A stretch of DNA of 64,000 nucleotides from an uncultured Tateyamaria sp. Lineage in GTDB: Bacteria > Pseudomonadota > Alphaproteobacteria > Rhodobacterales > Rhodobacteraceae. Below are positions 33,402 through 44,247 of this stretch, piece by piece. Position 1 is the first letter of the stretch, and the number at the start of each line of letters is the position of its first letter. Below the pieces are notes generated by a model. The model made no database searches. It was not told where the DNA came from and was given only the letters and a program-made list of their open reading frames with translations. The position numbers and the translations under genes were made by a program. Location: positions 1 to 64,000 of the forward strand of contig CAJQRC010000024.1 of NCBI GenBank assembly GCA_905480645.1, given 5' to 3'.

Positions 33402-34277
33402 ATGAACCGAAAAACTCATATAGATATGTTTGGTGTGGTAGCACTGATAGCTATAGCATTAAATTTTGGTCTTAATCAGATAGTTATTAAATTTTCGAAT
33501 GGGGGATTTCAACCACTTTTTATGGCTTGTCTAAGGTCTGCTGGGGCAGGAATAGTTTTGCTTATCTGGATGCGAATAAGAAAAATACCTTTTTTTTTAC
33601 CGCGTTCCAGTCTTATTTTTGGAGCATTGGCTGGAGTTTTTTTTGCACTTGAGTTCAGTCTTTTATTTACTGCTTTAGATTTGACTACCGTTTCAAGATC
33701 TTCAATTATTTTTTATTCAATGCCGGTATGGTTAGCTTTGATATTACACTTTGCTGTACCAGATGAAAAACTCTCAGTTCTCCGTTTCATTGGTTTATTG
33801 TTAGCAATGCTTGGCGTTTTTATTGCTCTTTTTGATAGGCAAGATGAGCAGGGTAATTTATTAGGAGATATCCTATCGCTTTTTGCTGCTTTGTGCTGGG
33901 CTGCTATTGCGCTGTTAGTGCGGATTACTCCGCTTAGTAAAATATCTGCTGAACAACAACTTCTATGTCAATTAGTGGTTTCTGCTCCAATTCTTTTGAT
34001 TATGTCACTCGGATACGGAACCCTTCTACGTGATGTTGAGTTTATCCATGTGATTGGATTAGCTTATCAAATCTTTGCCATTGCAAGTTTTGGATTTTTA
34101 TCTTGGTTCTGGCTCATGAAAAGATATCCAGTATCATTGGTGGCTTCTTTTAGTTTTCTTTCACCTGTTTTTGCAGTTTTACTAGGTTGGATCATTTTGG
34201 ATGAACAAATTGAGGTTACTATTTGGTTGGCGTTGGGATTAGTAGCTGCGGGGCTTTACTTGATAAATAGACGTTAA
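33402..34277 (+). CDS. DMT family transporter (EamA)
   Basis: Ten hydrophobic segments in two EamA-like halves; SFSFLSPVFAVLLGWIILDEQI. Confidence 0.88.
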   Translation: MNRKTHIDMFGVVALIAIALNFGLNQIVIKFSNGGFQPLFMACLRSAGAGIVLLIWMRIRKIPFFLPRSSLIFGALAGVFFALEFSLLFTALDLTTVSRSSIIFYSMPVWLALILHFAVPDEKLSVLRFIGLLLAMLGVFIALFDRQDEQGNLLGDILSLFAALCWAAIALLVRITPLSKISAEQQLLCQLVVSAPILLIMSLGYGTLLRDVEFIHVIGLAYQIFAIASFGFLSWFWLMKRYPVSLVASFSFLSPVFAVLLGWIILDEQIEVTIWLALGLVAAGLYLINRR

Positions 34278-35680
34278 GTTCCGCAAAAAGTTGCAGAAAT
34301 AATCTCAGTATTTTTTGGTTCTCGACATAAGTAATTTAAATCTTCAGGTAAGTTAAATGGACTGCTTAGTGCCTCTTGCAAATTTTCAAATGGTTTCATG
34401 TCTCCAGCTAAGGCAGCGTTTATCATCGCTTCAATCTGATGGTTTCGTGGAATGATTTGAGGGTTTGCCAATGTCATAATTGCTTCTGCATCTGACCCTT
34501 TCCGTAATGACCATTTCTTTTTCCAAATGCCAAAGCCATCTCGGTCTTTGAATAACTTGCTAGCTTGGTCATCTTTGAGGGCGTGAAAAATATTAGTGAA
34601 ATCTACACCATCGGCCTCCATAAGACGCAATAATTCTTCAATCAGATCTCGATCTTCTGGCTGTGTATCAGAAATACCAATTTTAGCACTAAACCGACGA
34701 AGCCAAGCACTTTGGATTTTATCTGGCAACGTATGTATAATTGCTGTTGCCTGCTCAAGAGCGGCCTCTTTATCGTCATATAGTTGGATGATAGCAGTTG
34801 CTAGCTGAGCCATATTCCAGATTGTTATTCGTGATTGATTACCATAGGCGTAACGGCCAGTTTTGTCTATTGATGAAAAAACCCGCATCTCATCGTACGC
34901 ATCCATAAATGCGCACGGTCCATAGTCGATGGTCTCACCAGATATTGTACAGTTATCCGTATTCATCACACCATGAATGAAACCTACAGACATCCAGGAA
35001 GTGACCAATTCCACATGCGCGCTACAGACTGCTGATAAAAACTCCATGGGATCATTAGCTTGAGGGTAATGGCGAGATATTGCATAGTCAGTAAGGACCT
35101 GTAATGCCTCTGTATCACCACGATGTGCAAAAACCTGAAATGTTCCAACTCTCAAGTGACTTGAAGCCGTGCGTGTCAATATGGCTCCAGGTAACCCACC
35201 TTGCTCCCGATAAACAAGTTCTCCCGTTCCTACCGCGGCCAAAGCACGAGTGGTTGGAATCCGCAATTTGTGCATAGCCTCTGAAATTAAATATTCTCTC
35301 AGTACAGGACCAAGCCAAGCGCGACCATCACCCATCCGGGAATATTTAGTTGGTCCACTTCCTTTAAGTTGTATATCGTGGCGTTTTCCATTTTGGCCAA
35401 TCACTTCACCCAACAAAATTGCGCGGCCGTCGCCGAGCTGTGGGTTAAAGCTACCAAACTGATGCCCACAATATAATTGTGCTATTGGCTCAGCCCCATC
35501 GGGAATAATATTGCCTGAAAAAACATCTACATTCTCACCTCTAATGTTGAGTGAAGAAGCAAGTGATGTGTTCCAAGCTATAGTTAGTGGTTCCGTTACG
35601 GGTGTGGGAGCTTGTCGCGAAAAAAAATGCTCTGGCAGTTTTGTGTAGGTGTTATTAAATGGAATAATTAATATAGACAT
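34274..35680 (-). CDS. selO: SelO/YdiU family protein (protein adenylyltransferase fold)
   Basis: YCGHQFGSFNPQLGDGRAILLGEV, QLKGSGPTKYSRMGDGRAWLGPVLREYL, GFIHGVMNTDNCTISGETIDYGPCAFMD. Confidence 0.92.
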   Translation of the reverse strand: MSILIIPFNNTYTKLPEHFFSRQAPTPVTEPLTIAWNTSLASSLNIRGENVDVFSGNIIPDGAEPIAQLYCGHQFGSFNPQLGDGRAILLGEVIGQNGKRHDIQLKGSGPTKYSRMGDGRAWLGPVLREYLISEAMHKLRIPTTRALAAVGTGELVYREQGGLPGAILTRTASSHLRVGTFQVFAHRGDTEALQVLTDYAISRHYPQANDPMEFLSAVCSAHVELVTSWMSVGFIHGVMNTDNCTISGETIDYGPCAFMDAYDEMRVFSSIDKTGRYAYGNQSRITIWNMAQLATAIIQLYDDKEAALEQATAIIHTLPDKIQSAWLRRFSAKIGISDTQPEDRDLIEELLRLMEADGVDFTNIFHALKDDQASKLFKDRDGFGIWKKKWSLRKGSDAEAIMTLANPQIIPRNHQIEAMINAALAGDMKPFENLQEALSSPFNLPEDLNYLCREPKNTEIISATFCGT

Positions 35681-35932
35681 TTTTTTTAAATAGGCTGTCA
35701 TTGGTTTGAAAGCCAGTGATCCTTTTGTCATTAGCTCTTGGTTGTTGTGAAAACTTGACGCATGAGCAAGTATTAATGATATTTATATTTAAATCACTAC
35801 AATAGAGGCTGCTTATTTAAGTGATTATAAACGACGCATGTATTTGAACATCAAATTTTACTTAAAACAAATTTAAATTATATGTTAATTATTAGAAATA
35901 ATACGTGTATGAAATAGCAGTAGCCTGAAAAT

Positions 35933-36388
35933 TTAAAGTATTTTTTTCATTATTTGAAAATTTTTGTCTAATATAAAACCCTTACTTTCGTAAATTTTGA
36001 CAATTTCAGAATTTTCTTTGCTGACTTTAGCATGAAGTCCCTTAAGCCCCGCCCCTAACAAAGCTTTAGGTAACGATGTGAGCACTTCTCCAGCGATGCC
36101 GCGTCGTCGTACGTTCGGCCTGACATAGATTTCATCAATCCAACCATCCATACCGCCTAATTTTATAGACCAACTGAAAGTTATAATAATGTAACCTATT
36201 GGAGCTTTGGGTGGACCGATAAGGTATGCTGCACCCTGTGGTATGCCTTGCAGAAGTGATCGTACAGCGGCATGGCATTCCTTACTGTTAATGGTTAATT
36301 TTGCTTCGTCGTGGTAAGCATTAACCAGCGGTAAAATATGGTTGAAGTGTTCTAGTTTTGCGAGAGTTAAAGCTGCACTCATTTGCAT
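35933..36388 (-). CDS. GNAT family N-acetyltransferase
   Basis: IDEIYVRPNVRRRGIAGEVLTSLPKAL acetyl-CoA-binding motif. Confidence 0.82.
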   Translation of the reverse strand: MQMSAALTLAKLEHFNHILPLVNAYHDEAKLTINSKECHAAVRSLLQGIPQGAAYLIGPPKAPIGYIIITFSWSIKLGGMDGWIDEIYVRPNVRRRGIAGEVLTSLPKALLGAGLKGLHAKVSKENSEIVKIYESKGFILDKNFQIMKKIL

Positions 36389-36735
36389 CGCTCCATATTT
36401 AATCTGTCTTGTTGAGTTTATGAGTTATTTAATATTTCAGTTTATTTGTAATTAGATTTAATTCTGAAAATGGTGTGAAAAAGCTGTCGCATCCATGCTA
36501 TTTTAATCTTAAAAAACGCAAAATAAATTTGCAGAGTTAAGAAAAATCATATGATTGCAATGAAGTGAGTAAGCTTGGCTGGTTAAATACAAATTATTTA
36601 CCCTAACTATTCAACTTTTAGTATTTAGATATCTTAAATATTTTATTGGAGGGAACATGGTTTATGACTGAGATATCTTAATTTGTCTCCTTCAAGTTCT
36701 CACCTACTAAATTTAAATGCTTAAAATTTGTGTAA

Positions 36736-36841
36736 GAGACCTCAGCACAATTCTTTTTTAAAAATATCCATAATAATTACTTAATAAAACCAATGGTGAA
36801 TTTTCCAAAAATTACCAAAAAGGGTGTTATGTTGATGTCTC
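36736..36841. repeat. ~106-bp dispersed repeat copy 2, inverted ends GAGACCTCA...TGATGTCTC
   Basis: Similar along its length to 27700-27804. Confidence 0.8.
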
Positions 36842-36990
36842 TGTAAAGCTATTTCTTTTCGTATTAGGCAGATTGCTATAACCTAGCCTTATGAAAATTA
36901 AAAACCAACCCAACGCACAGAGTTATTAATCTGTATTTTGACCTACAATAAAAACGTCAAAGATTTTGCGACTATAATAGATTAAATGAC

Positions 36991-37932
36991 TTACAGCCGT
37001 GCAAGACGTTCGGTTAAAAGCTTGAAAAAACCTTCTGAATCCAAATCCCCTATAAATAAAGCATTTTTGGGACGGTCTGTAACCCCCCACCAATCTGCGA
37101 CGGTCATTCCCATTGTTAACTCTGAAGCAGTTTCAACCATAACATTTATATGGCGACCCACAAAAAGATCAGGATTTATAAGATATGCAGTTACACAAGG
37201 ATCATGCAATGGCGCGCCGGCGGAACCGTATTTTTCTTTGTCAAATCGTTCAAAAAAGTCGGTCATTTGAGCTACTGCTACGCCAACCGGTGTGCCTAAA
37301 GCACGGAAGGCGTCATTTCTTGCTTTGGTAACCAGTGCCTTGTGAGTGACATCTAGAGGTAATACAGTAATATCTAGATTAGATTTAAAAACAATATCAG
37401 CAGCTTCCGGGTCTACATAAATGTTAAATTCGGCCGTTGGAGTTATATTACCTACTTCGAAATAAGCTCCTCCCATTAAGACAATCTGTTGTACTTTTTC
37501 AATGATATCGGGAGCTTTCAGGAAAGCACTAGCGATATTAGTTAATGGTCCAAGAGGGCACAAAGTCACAGTTTTGTTTGTTTCTGCGCGCAAGGTATTA
37601 ATTATGAAATCAACAGCATGTTCTGCTTGAATTTGCATTTTAGGTTCGGGCAGAGATGGACCGTCAAGCCCTGTTTTCCCATGAACATGCTCTGCTGTTA
37701 TCAGCCGTCGCTGTAATGGTTTATGGCAACCGGCATAAACAGGCATATCAAAAGCACCCGCTAGCTCACAAATTGTAAGAGAGTTTTTTACCGTTAAATC
37801 CAATGGTACATTACCCGCCACAACCGTTATGCCCAGAACTTCTATTTCCTCCGGGCTGGCCAGAGCTAATAATATAGCAACAGCATCGTCTTGGCCTGGA
37901 TCAGTGTCTATGATGACTTTACGTTTGACCAT
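36991..37932 (-). CDS. nucleoside hydrolase (IUNH family)
   Basis: KVIIDTDPGQDDAVAILLAL, LCPLGPLTNIASAF, LMGGAYFEVGNITPTAEFNIYVDPEAA. Confidence 0.94.
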   Translation of the reverse strand: MVKRKVIIDTDPGQDDAVAILLALASPEEIEVLGITVVAGNVPLDLTVKNSLTICELAGAFDMPVYAGCHKPLQRRLITAEHVHGKTGLDGPSLPEPKMQIQAEHAVDFIINTLRAETNKTVTLCPLGPLTNIASAFLKAPDIIEKVQQIVLMGGAYFEVGNITPTAEFNIYVDPEAADIVFKSNLDITVLPLDVTHKALVTKARNDAFRALGTPVGVAVAQMTDFFERFDKEKYGSAGAPLHDPCVTAYLINPDLFVGRHINVMVETASELTMGMTVADWWGVTDRPKNALFIGDLDSEGFFKLLTERLARL

Positions 37933-38159
37933 TGTAACCTCTCAAAAGTGACAGAAATAGAAAGCTATTTTAGTTGAAATCAATCATACAGCGCTTCAAC
38001 AACTTTGTGTATGAAATACTAGACAAATTGGTCGTTATTGGTTCTAAATATATTTAGATCTGCATACGATTATCGCTGAAAGAATTTCAGCTAATTTTAT
38101 TCCCTTTTTTAGTAGAAGTATGCTGGGAATTACGAACTAATTATATCTTATGAAGCTTT

Positions 38160-38993
38160 TTATTTTTGTTTTTCTTTTTCAACCATTTTAGCATCATTCC
38201 AAAGATCATCCATTTCCTCCAGCGTACTATCTTCTGGTTTTTTACCCATCTGAGAGAGAGCATATTCGATTGAATTGAACCGTCGGACGAATTTAGCATT
38301 TGTGCGTCGAAGTGCTTCTTCAGGATCAATATTGAGGTGACGAGAAAGATTGGCAATTACAAATAAAAGATCACCCATTTCATCGATCATGTTATCCTTA
38401 TTAAGGGTTTCCCGGGCTTCGATCAGTTCGGCAGACTCTTCGCTGATTTTGGCAAGCACATGATCAGTATTCGGCCAATCAAAACCCACACGTGCAGCCC
38501 TTTTTTGAAGCTTTAGTGCGCGTGTCAGAGCTGGTAAATTTGATGCTATGCCGTCTAGAACACCAATATGTTTTTTAGTTGAACGCTCTTCAGCTTTAAT
38601 ATTTTCCCAATCGTCAATCTGTTGTTCCACCGATTTTTCTCGACTTTCACTTCCAAAAACATGCGGATGCCTTGCAATCATTTTATTTGAAATATTAGTA
38701 ATTATTGTTTGAAAAGTGAAATACCCAGCCTCTTCGCCTATTGTAGCGTGGTAGACTGACTGTAGCAATAAATCACCCAGTTCACCCTCGAGATCATTCC
38801 AATCACTGCGTTCAACGGCGTCAGCCACCTCGTACGCTTCCTCAATGGTATAAGACGCTATGGTTTTAAAAGTTTGCTTAATATCCCAAGGGCATCCTGT
38901 GTCTGGATCACGTAGGCGGCGCATAATTTCTAAAAGCCGTTCGATTCCCGCGCTTTGATCGTCTACTAGGTTTGAGGTTTGCCTTGCGTCCAT
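38160..38993 (-). CDS. mazG: nucleoside triphosphate pyrophosphohydrolase MazG
   Basis: LLEIMRRLRDPDTGCPWDIKQTFKTIASYTIEEAYEVADAVE, LEGELGDLLLQSVYHATI. Confidence 0.95.
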   Translation of the reverse strand: MDARQTSNLVDDQSAGIERLLEIMRRLRDPDTGCPWDIKQTFKTIASYTIEEAYEVADAVERSDWNDLEGELGDLLLQSVYHATIGEEAGYFTFQTIITNISNKMIARHPHVFGSESREKSVEQQIDDWENIKAEERSTKKHIGVLDGIASNLPALTRALKLQKRAARVGFDWPNTDHVLAKISEESAELIEARETLNKDNMIDEMGDLLFVIANLSRHLNIDPEEALRRTNAKFVRRFNSIEYALSQMGKKPEDSTLEEMDDLWNDAKMVEKEKQK

Positions 38994-39378
38994 TGCATTC
39001 TCATTAAATTTAGTGGTTTGTTCAGTTGACTCTTAAGACTATAAACAGTCCACATTGCATTAATATAAGGTATAGAAAAATTAAATGGAAATATCTGAAT
39101 TCTTTTACATGTTCATCTCGATAAAAGTAAGCCTCGTTACATAAGGATGCAAAGAATATTATGATTATAAATCATTTAGATAATTTAAATAACCGCGATG
39201 GAACTCGTATTGACTTTACCTATGTCGCCAATATTTTATTAAATTTAATTATTCAGAGAAATACGATTAAAAGTTGCTATTTCGCCAACTCTAAAAATAA
39301 TATCAGAGGCTTTTTCCATTCATTTAATCTGCAACTTTCCAGCCCCAATCTAAATAACATCTTTCTGGTAGATAGCTA

Positions 39379-40347
39379 ATGGGTCTTGAAGACGCCAAGA
39401 CGGAGATTGATCACGCATTTACGCGTCAAAATCTTAAAGGTCCATCATTTGAACTTACTTTTGCTGGTGCAACATCCTTTTTAAGGCGGCGTTACACTAA
39501 AGATTTGAAAAACGTTGATATAGCTGTAACGGGCATTCCCTTTGATCAAGCGGTAACAAATCGGCCAGGCACCAGATTAGGGCCCCGTGCAATTCGTGAA
39601 GCATCCACCTTACAAGCTCCTGATCCACCTTACGGGTGGCCCTTTGATGTAATAAGTGAGCGTGTTATTGTGGATTATGGAGACGTTGCATTCGATTATG
39701 CAAATATTACCGAATTTCCAGATATCGTAACTAACCACATAAGAGAGATTTTGGCAGCAGGGGCCGCCAGTGTCGTTTTAGGTGGCGATCACTATATTTC
39801 TTATCCAATTCTAAAAGCCTATGCGGAAATTTTTGGACCACTGTCAATAATTCAAGTGGATGCGCATACTGACACTTGGCCTGACGATGATATGGCTCGA
39901 GTAGATCATGGTACAATGTTTTATAAAGCTGTGAAGTCTGGAATCGTAAATCCTGCAACATCGATTCAAATTGGAATAAGGACCACAAACATTGACACAT
40001 TAGGTGTGAATATAATTGATGCTGCAGAATTTCATCGGATTGGACCTAAAGCAGTTGCCGACAGGGTCAGACAAGTAGTGGGTGATAGGCCGTGCTATTT
40101 GACCTTTGATATAGACGGGCTTGATCCGGCGTATGCGCCAGGTACGGGCACACCCGTTTGGGGTGGTTTAACATCTGCTCAGGCGGCGGCTTTATTGCGG
40201 GGCTTAGCTGGAATTAATATACGAGGAGGCGACATAGTTGAGGTATCACCGCCGTTTGACACATCTGGTGCTACTGCGATTGCTGGGGCTCATATAGCAA
40301 CTGAAATTTGCTGTTTATTAGGATGGAGAATGCGGGAAGGTGATTAA
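39379..40347 (+). CDS. speB: agmatinase/ureohydrolase family protein
   Basis: VLGGDHYISYPIL, VDAHTDTWPDDD, LTFDIDGLDPAYAPGTGTPVWGGLTS, VEVSPPFDTSGATAI. Confidence 0.92.
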   Translation: MGLEDAKTEIDHAFTRQNLKGPSFELTFAGATSFLRRRYTKDLKNVDIAVTGIPFDQAVTNRPGTRLGPRAIREASTLQAPDPPYGWPFDVISERVIVDYGDVAFDYANITEFPDIVTNHIREILAAGAASVVLGGDHYISYPILKAYAEIFGPLSIIQVDAHTDTWPDDDMARVDHGTMFYKAVKSGIVNPATSIQIGIRTTNIDTLGVNIIDAAEFHRIGPKAVADRVRQVVGDRPCYLTFDIDGLDPAYAPGTGTPVWGGLTSAQAAALLRGLAGINIRGGDIVEVSPPFDTSGATAIAGAHIATEICCLLGWRMREGD

Positions 40348-40401
40348 AAATCACCCAATTAGTGGAAATGATCTAGCTGGATTTTGGGTCTAAACACTTA
40401 T

Positions 40402-41284
40402 ATGCGATTGCCTTTCTCCAATGATTTAAATGAATTGGACGTTGCAGTTGTGGGTATTCCAATGGACATAGGCACCTTTTGGCGGTCTGGTACTAGGTTT
40501 GGTCCCAAACAGGTGCGAAGTGAGTCAGCTATGATCCGGCCTTACAATCTTTAAACCGGAGCTGCTCCATTCGATGGTTTAAATGTCGGTGATATAGGGG
40601 ATATTCCGATAAATACATTTTCTCTTTCTGATAGTTTGCGCATTATCAACGAGAGTTACGATGTTATTTTAAAGTCGGATGTGATTCCGTTGGCTATTGG
40701 TGGCGATCATTCAATTACTTTGCCGATGTTGCGCAGTATAGCGAAAACACATGGGCCTGTGGCATTAGTACACGTAGATGCGCATGCAGATGAAAATGAT
40801 GAAATGTTTGGAGAGACAGAGACACATGGCACTGTTTTTCGGAGAGCTTATGAAGAGGGACTTATCATTCCTTCAAAAACTTTCCAAATTGGCTTGCGTG
40901 GAACAGGATATACAGCGCAAGATTTCACAGAAGCTACCGACTAGGGGTTTCAACAGTTTTTAGCCTGTGTTTTTTGGGGTGTTAATCTTACCTCAATTGG
41001 TCAGGAAATTAGGCGAAAAATTGCACAATCTCCTGTTTATATAACGTTTGATATCGAAAGTTTAGATTTATCCTACGCTCCTTGCATAGGTACGCCAGAG
41101 ATAGGTGGCCTGACAACACCACAAGCCATTCAACTACTAAGAGCGTTAAACTGTTTGAATATTGTTGGCTGCGATCTGGTAGAGGTTTCACCTCACCTAC
41201 GACACATCTGGAAATATGGCGCTGTCTGGCGCGAATATACTATACGAAATACTATGTATTTTACCTAGAGTAGCATATCATTAA
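40402..41284 (+). pseudogene. second agmatinase/ureohydrolase paralog, disrupted
   Basis: MRLPFSNDLNELDVAVVGIPMDIGTFWRSGTRFGPKQVR..; TAA at 40552-40554, TAG at 40942-40944, frameshift near 41195 (..VEVSP | YDTSGNMALSGANILYEILCILP); motifs GGDHSITLP and HVDAHADEND retained. Confidence 0.88.
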
Positions 41285-41528
41285 ACTCACTAATTATAAA
41301 TTGTGAAATAAAAAAGTTATTTCTTTTAGGTAATTGATATTATTCAATTTTAATATTTTATTGGTTTACTCAGTTCGGTTATGTTTGCAAATTAGATCAG
41401 TGAATCAGACATTTAGGTGGCAGTAGACAGTGTTTTGACTTTAAAAATGGATTTAAAAAGATTTCATCAATCCTTTTTCATTTGGTGTACCTCTTGACCA
41501 AGGCTCAGCCTTGAAGCAAACCCTCTCT

Positions 41529-42578
41529 ATGGTCCCTGAAGAACGCCTAATTCAGATAACGCAGCGTTTCCAATATTTGGAGGCCGCAATGGCAACGGGT
41601 TGCGATAATATAGCAGAGCTTGCGAAAGAGTATTCAGACCTGCGGCCAGTAGTTGACCAGATTACTATTTATAACAGTATAGTTTCTGACTTATCCGAGA
41701 CCGAGCTAATGCTAAATGACCCAGATATTGTGGAATTGGCTCAAGAAGAACTGAAACGCCTCCGGAGTGAACTACCCGAAGTAGAAGTGGCTTTGCAATT
41801 AGCATTGTTACCAAAAGATATAGCAGATGTTCGTCCAGCTGTGCTAGAGATAAGGCCTGGTACTGGTGGTGACGAAGCAGCACTTTTTGCTGGTGACTTG
41901 TTAAGGATGTATAACCGCTATGCAGAAGCGCAGGGTTGGAAAGTGGATATTGTTGAAGAACATTCTACAGAACTAGGCGGAATCAAGGAAGTAGTGGCAC
42001 ACGTTAAAGGAGAGAATGTGTTCGCCCGCCTTAAATACGAGTCAGGCGTACACCGTGTGCAGCGTGTTCCAACTACTGAAAGTGGAGGACGAATTCATAC
42101 GTCGGCCGCTACTGTTGCAGTCCTGCCCGAGGCAGAGGCTGTCGATATTGAAATAAATGTAAGTGACATACGCATTGATACTATGCGCGCCTCAGGGGCA
42201 GGCGGTCAACATGTAAACACGACAGATTCGGCAGTTCGCATTACCCATATTCCCACAGGTATTACTGTAACTAGTGCCGAAAAGTCCCAACATCGCAATC
42301 GAGAGATAGCAATGCAGGTCTTACGAGCACGGTTATATGATCGCGAAAGAACTCGAGTTGATAATGAAAGGTCTGCTGATCGTGCCTTGCAGGTGGGCAC
42401 AGGCGATAGGTCGGAAAGAATCCGAACTTATAATTTTCCTCAAGGTCGTATGACTGATCATCGCATTAATCTAACATTATATAAACTTGACCAAATTATG
42501 CAGGGTGAATTAAACGAAGTTATTGATGCGTTAACCGTAGATGCGCAAGCTAAACAATTAGCAGAGATGGGTGTGTGA
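41529..42578 (+). CDS. prfA: peptide chain release factor 1
   Basis: [25 protein letters not shown] (GGQ), [18 protein letters not shown]; start likely MVPEERL. Confidence 0.96.
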   Translation: MVPEERLIQITQRFQYLEAAMATGCDNIAELAKEYSDLRPVVDQITIYNSIVSDLSETELMLNDPDIVELAQEELKRLRSELPEVEVALQLALLPKDIADVRPAVLEIRPGTGGDEAALFAGDLLRMYNRYAEAQGWKVDIVEEHSTELGGIKEVVAHVKGENVFARLKYESGVHRVQRVPTTESGGRIHTSAATVAVLPEAEAVDIEINVSDIRIDTMRASGAGGQHVNTTDSAVRITHIPTGITVTSAEKSQHRNREIAMQVLRARLYDRERTRVDNERSADRALQVGTGDRSERIRTYNFPQGRMTDHRINLTLYKLDQIMQGELNEVIDALTVDAQAKQLAEMGV

Positions 42579-43408
42579 CTGCTGGCGAGGCAATGGCAAC
42601 CGCTGCCGCTCGCTTGCGAACTGCAGGAGTTCCAGACCCAGCGCGTGATGCGCGCGTTTTATTGGCTCATGCGGCACAAGTAGATGCAATCCGTATCACG
42701 CTTATTGCGCCAGAAGATATTGAGCCTGAAATTGTTGTAAGGTATGAACATCTAATCGCTTTACGTTCTGCTAGAGTGCCTGTCAGCCATTTAATTGGAG
42801 AAAGAGAATTTTATGGGCGCAAATTTAAGGTAAGTCCAGATGTCTTGGATCCCAGACCAGAAACAGAGACCTTAATCGAAGCGGCACTTTCTGAAGACTT
42901 TACAAGAGCCTTGGACCTAGGTGTTGGATCCGGATGTATACTTGTTACGCTTCTCGCCGAACGATTAAATGTGACTGGAGTTGGAACAGATTTGAGTGAA
43001 GATGCTTGCCTACAGTCCAGCGTAAATGTTGTTTTGAATAATGTGGCTGATAGAGTGGAAATTATTAATACTTGTTGGTTTGATGGCTTAGAAGGCCGCT
43101 TTGACTTGATAGTCTCGAATCCACCGTATTTGACCGCCTTTGAAATGGAGGAAGTCGCACCGGAACTGCGTGATCACGAACCTCGCATGGCCTTAACAGA
43201 CGAAGGGGATGGTCTATCAGCTTATCGAGTTATAGCTGCTAAGGCAGGTGATTATTTAACTACCACCGGCCGTGTTATTTGTGAGATAGGTTACGAACAG
43301 GGTGAAGACGTTTTTAATATTTTTCGCGATCAGGGCTGGGGTAGTCTAATGATATTACCTGACCTTGACGAGAGAGACCGTGTCATTATTGCGCGAAATC
43401 CGGCATAG
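42575..43408 (+). CDS. prmC: peptide chain release factor N5-glutamine methyltransferase (GTG start)
   Basis: [42 protein letters not shown]; follows prfA. Confidence 0.95.
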   Translation: MTAGEAMATAAARLRTAGVPDPARDARVLLAHAAQVDAIRITLIAPEDIEPEIVVRYEHLIALRSARVPVSHLIGEREFYGRKFKVSPDVLDPRPETETLIEAALSEDFTRALDLGVGSGCILVTLLAERLNVTGVGTDLSEDACLQSSVNVVLNNVADRVEIINTCWFDGLEGRFDLIVSNPPYLTAFEMEEVAPELRDHEPRMALTDEGDGLSAYRVIAAKAGDYLTTTGRVICEIGYEQGEDVFNIFRDQGWGSLMILPDLDERDRVIIARNPA

Positions 43409-43609
43409 ATGTGTAAAAACAACAAAAAAAACTAAAAAAATGGTATTTGCTCTTGTTTTAGGAGTTAAGCCATGTTTATTCCTGTTGAAAGGCTTCGTAT
43501 TCAACATACACATACATGTCTTCATCAATAGACCGCCATAAATATTAGTTGCGTAAAAATATAGCGCAGGGTGGTTAACTAAATATTCCTAGAAAGCTGA
43601 AAATAATTC

Positions 43610-44239
43610 ATGAAATCCTCGAGATCACGGTCAAGATCTAAGAACAACCGCAATCGTACCAACAACGGCAGTGGTGGTAATGTAATTAATAGGGTATTTG
43701 ACAGTTCTGGACCTGAAGGTAAAGTTCGTGGTACGCCTGCACAGATAATTGATAAATACAATCAATTGGCTCGTGATGCTCAAGTATCAGGCGATCGTGT
43801 CGCTACGGAAAACTTTCAGCAGCACGCTGAACACTATTTACGTATGCTCAGTGAAGCACAACGTGAATTAGATGTTCGTCGTGAGGAGCAGGAACGTCAG
43901 CAACGAGAGCGACAAGCGGACCAAGAACGTCATAATCGGGATCGTCAGGCCGAACGGGATCGCGATCGTGCTACTCGAAATGAACAAGAATCGGATTCTC
44001 AGCCTGAACCAAGACAATCTGATATTTCTAAACCTGACAATGTCGAGATTGAACCAGAATCTAGTCTAGTTGATACGCCAGAAAGTGCGTCTAAACCAAA
44101 ACCTCGCAGAAGAATAAAAAAAGTTGTGACGGATGTTTCACAATCCGAGGGAACTGAGGTGGAGAATAATATAGCCGAGGGCATATCTGCGGATAATGTG
44201 CAGTCTAGTTCAGAGCCTAAGCCAAATGCCGCAGAGTGA
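43610..44239 (+). CDS. DUF4167-like protein with charged low-complexity region
   Basis: RSRSKNNRNRTNNGSGGNVINRVFDSSGPEGKVRGTPAQIIDKYNQLARDAQVSGDRVATENFQQHAEHYLRM; downstream of prmC. Confidence 0.88.
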   Translation: MKSSRSRSRSKNNRNRTNNGSGGNVINRVFDSSGPEGKVRGTPAQIIDKYNQLARDAQVSGDRVATENFQQHAEHYLRMLSEAQRELDVRREEQERQQRERQADQERHNRDRQAERDRDRATRNEQESDSQPEPRQSDISKPDNVEIEPESSLVDTPESASKPKPRRRIKKVVTDVSQSEGTEVENNIAEGISADNVQSSSEPKPNAAE

Positions 44240-44247
44240 ATAACGGA

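Noticed and set aside
39161-39379. 72-aa ORF upstream of speB
   Set aside because: AT-rich, no motif; probably non-coding leader.
40338-40358. GGTGATTAAAAATCACC hairpin at the end of speB as a terminator
   Set aside because: Stem is short and not followed by a T tract; weak support.
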